Source: Deltaproteobacteria bacterium (GTDB lineage: Bacteria; Desulfobacterota; Desulfuromonadia; Desulfuromonadales; Geothermobacteraceae). Taken from it: DNA of 7,032 nucleotides. The translations under genes and the position numbers were made by a program. Shown here piece after piece: positions 6,010 through 7,032 of the stretch (positions are counted from its first letter, which is position 1; every line of letters begins with the position of its first letter). The stretch spans positions 1-7,032 of the forward strand of contig RFIO01000142.1 in the NCBI GenBank assembly GCA_003695205.1, written 5' to 3'. The notes under the pieces were generated by a model. That model was not told where the DNA came from. It saw only the letters and a list, made by a program, of their open reading frames with translations, and ran no database searches.

Positions 6010-6701
6010 GCGCACCGACAATTCTGATCATTGAAGATGAAATGCACATTGCCAACGCCCTAGTGTTCAACCTGGAAGCCGAAGGCTACCAGGTCCGGCA
6101 CGCCGCGAGCGGTGAGGAGGGATTGGATATTTTGAAGGCGCACAAGGTTGACCTCCTGGTTCTCGACCTGATGCTGCCGGGTATCTCCGGCTACGAGGTC
6201 TGCCGACAACTGCGTACCGTAGACCCGCGACTGCCGGTGCTGATCCTGTCGGCTCGCGCCGAGGAGCGCGACCGCGTCAAGGGCCTGCAGCTGGGAGCGG
6301 ATGACTATCTGGTCAAGCCATTCTCACTGGATGAGTTTCTGCTGCGGGTCCAGCGCATGCTGGAAAGGGCCAGCTGGTACCGGACAGGGGCGCCGAAAAC
6401 CATCCGTATCGGCAGGCACACGGTTGATCTCAGCGAGGGGAAGGTCACAGGCGCGGAGCAGGAACTGACCCTGACCGGCCAGGAACTGAAACTGCTGCGC
6501 GCCCTGGCCCGGCATGCCGGCGAAGTTGTCGACCGTGCCGAACTGCTGCAACAGGCCTGGGGTATGAGCCCGGAGGCGGAAACCCGAACCCTCGACAACT
6601 TCATCGTCCGGCTCAGGCGCTATTTCGAACCGGACCCGACAAACCCGTGCCATATCCTCACGGTGCGCGGGCGCGGCTACCGGCTGATTATCGACGACTG
6701 A
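6006..6701 (+). CDS. OmpR/PhoB-family response regulator
   Basis: A 231-residue cytoplasmic transcription factor and partner of the upstream kinase, overlapping it by four bases. The receiver domain (about 4-120) has the acidic pair E10/D11, phosphorylation site D54 (LVLDLMLPG), switch residue S82 and conserved K104 (LVKPF). The C-terminal winged-helix domain (about 132-230) shows LTLTGQELKLLRAL, the TRTLDNFIVRLRRYFE recognition-helix region, and the wing ending TVRGRGYRL. The recognition helix differs from E. coli PhoB (RTVDVHIRRLRKAL), so identical DNA specificity should not be assumed. The most likely target visible here is the 11-bp tandem repeat at 4991-5012 upstream of its own operon. 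The length is typical for the family and the residues needed for phosphorylation are all present. Its regulon is unknown. Confidence 0.94.
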   Translation: MSAPTILIIEDEMHIANALVFNLEAEGYQVRHAASGEEGLDILKAHKVDLLVLDLMLPGISGYEVCRQLRTVDPRLPVLILSARAEERDRVKGLQLGADDYLVKPFSLDEFLLRVQRMLERASWYRTGAPKTIRIGRHTVDLSEGKVTGAEQELTLTGQELKLLRALARHAGEVVDRAELLQQAWGMSPEAETRTLDNFIVRLRRYFEPDPTNPCHILTVRGRGYRLIIDD

Positions 6702-6714
6702 GCCGAACGCTCAG
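6698..6714. other. Short hairpin spanning two convergent stop codons
   Basis: CTGAGC (6698-6703) and GCTCAG (6709-6714) are perfect complements around a five-base loop. The plus-strand TGA of the response regulator (6699-6701) and the minus-strand TGA of the siroheme protein (6713-6711) occupy symmetric positions in the stem. Only nine bases separate the genes. It could weakly terminate both transcripts, but there is no T-run on either side. Confidence 0.4.
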
Positions 6715-7032
6715 CCATCATCACCCAGGGCGATACGGCGCAGGGTTTCAATCCCGACTTCGTCGAGCAGCTTGCCGGCCCGGCATTTGCGCTGTTGGCT
6801 GCGAAACCAGGTCACCAGCCGGTCGAGCATCGTCAGGGCCTGATCCGCGTCGGGCACATGCTCGACGATGCGCCGGGCCAGGCGCGGAGCGGCCCCACCG
6901 TTGCCGCCGGCCATCAGATGCCAGCCCCTGGGCGTGCCGATCAGGCCGAAATCCTTCAGGCAGACCTCGGCGCAGTCGTTGGCACAGCCGGACACCCCCA
7001 TCTTGCACTTCCAGGGGAGTTCCATGCCGTGA
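6711..7032 (-). CDS. Nitrite/sulfite reductase-type siroheme and 4Fe-4S protein (C-terminal part, 5' end outside window)
   Basis: The visible 106 codons are open to the window edge, reading HGMELPWKCKMGVSGCANDC at the start. The GC-x-N-x-C motif is the second half of the cluster-ligand pattern of siroheme reductases, whose last cysteine bridges the 4Fe-4S cluster and siroheme. The following FGLIGTPRGWHLMAGGNGG and the helical tail, including LARRIVEHV, are also typical. The first cysteine pair should lie upstream, off the right edge. The methionine at 7025 is probably internal, because the open frame continues and a start there would remove half of the cluster site. Related proteins include assimilatory-type sulfite reductases, NirB C-terminal regions and small uncharacterised siroheme proteins, which this fragment cannot separate. 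It converges with the two-component operon. Confidence 0.88.
   Translation of the reverse strand, partial: HGMELPWKCKMGVSGCANDCAEVCLKDFGLIGTPRGWHLMAGGNGGAAPRLARRIVEHVPDADQALTMLDRLVTWFRSQQRKCRAGKLLDEVGIETLRRIALGDDG

Noticed and set aside
5047..6701. Naming the operon phoR-phoB
   Set aside because: The kinase lacks the PAS domain of PhoR and the regulator's recognition helix differs from PhoB. The Pho-like repeat alone is not enough.
7023..7025. ATG as the true start of the siroheme-reductase-type protein
   Set aside because: The frame stays open to the window edge and this start would drop the first pair of cluster cysteines, so the gene most likely begins further right.

Overview
This 7.0-kb, GC-rich window reads as an ordinary chromosomal region of an anaerobic or facultative proteobacterium. 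A Desulfuromonadia (Geobacter/Desulfuromonas-like) origin is my best guess. It rests on hemE beside an AhbD-like radical SAM protein, a cysteine-tailed nitronate monooxygenase-family protein, a small siroheme-reductase-type protein, and 'acgaag'-rich intergenic repeats. This is an inference from gene content only. No phage, transposon, tRNA, rRNA or CRISPR array is visible.

Layout from left to right. (1) 1-159, minus: the 5' end of hemE, cut by the window edge. (2) 160-315: an intergenic inverted repeat built from acgaag-type units. (3) 316-1425, minus: a radical SAM/SPASM protein resembling AhbD, which makes heme b from Fe-coproporphyrin III. (4) 1426-1615: a divergent promoter region with good sigma70-type promoters in both directions. 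(5) 1616-3757, plus: a 713-residue protein with two membrane segments, HAMP-like and PAS-like regions, a degenerate histidine-kinase-like middle and an intact DnaQ-type DEDDh 3'-5' exonuclease at the C-terminus. (6) 3776-3811: a 16-bp-stem terminator that can serve both convergent genes. (7) 3837-4925, minus: a nitronate monooxygenase/2-nitropropane dioxygenase-family flavoprotein with a four-cysteine C-terminal motif. (8) 4926-5046: a divergent control region with an 11-bp tandem repeat that resembles a Pho box. (9) 5047-6701, plus: a two-component operon of a small membrane histidine kinase and an OmpR/PhoB-type regulator, overlapping by ATGA. (10) 6711-7032, minus: the C-terminal part of a siroheme/4Fe-4S nitrite/sulfite reductase-type protein, whose 5' end lies beyond the window.

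Two themes stand out. Tetrapyrrole metabolism appears three times: HemE, an AhbD-like enzyme and a siroheme-binding reductase domain. The other is signalling: a complete two-component system with a probable autoregulatory site, and a sensor-like membrane protein that seems to have lost its kinase chemistry and carries a nuclease as its output. That membrane sensor-pseudokinase-exonuclease fusion is the most unusual item here.
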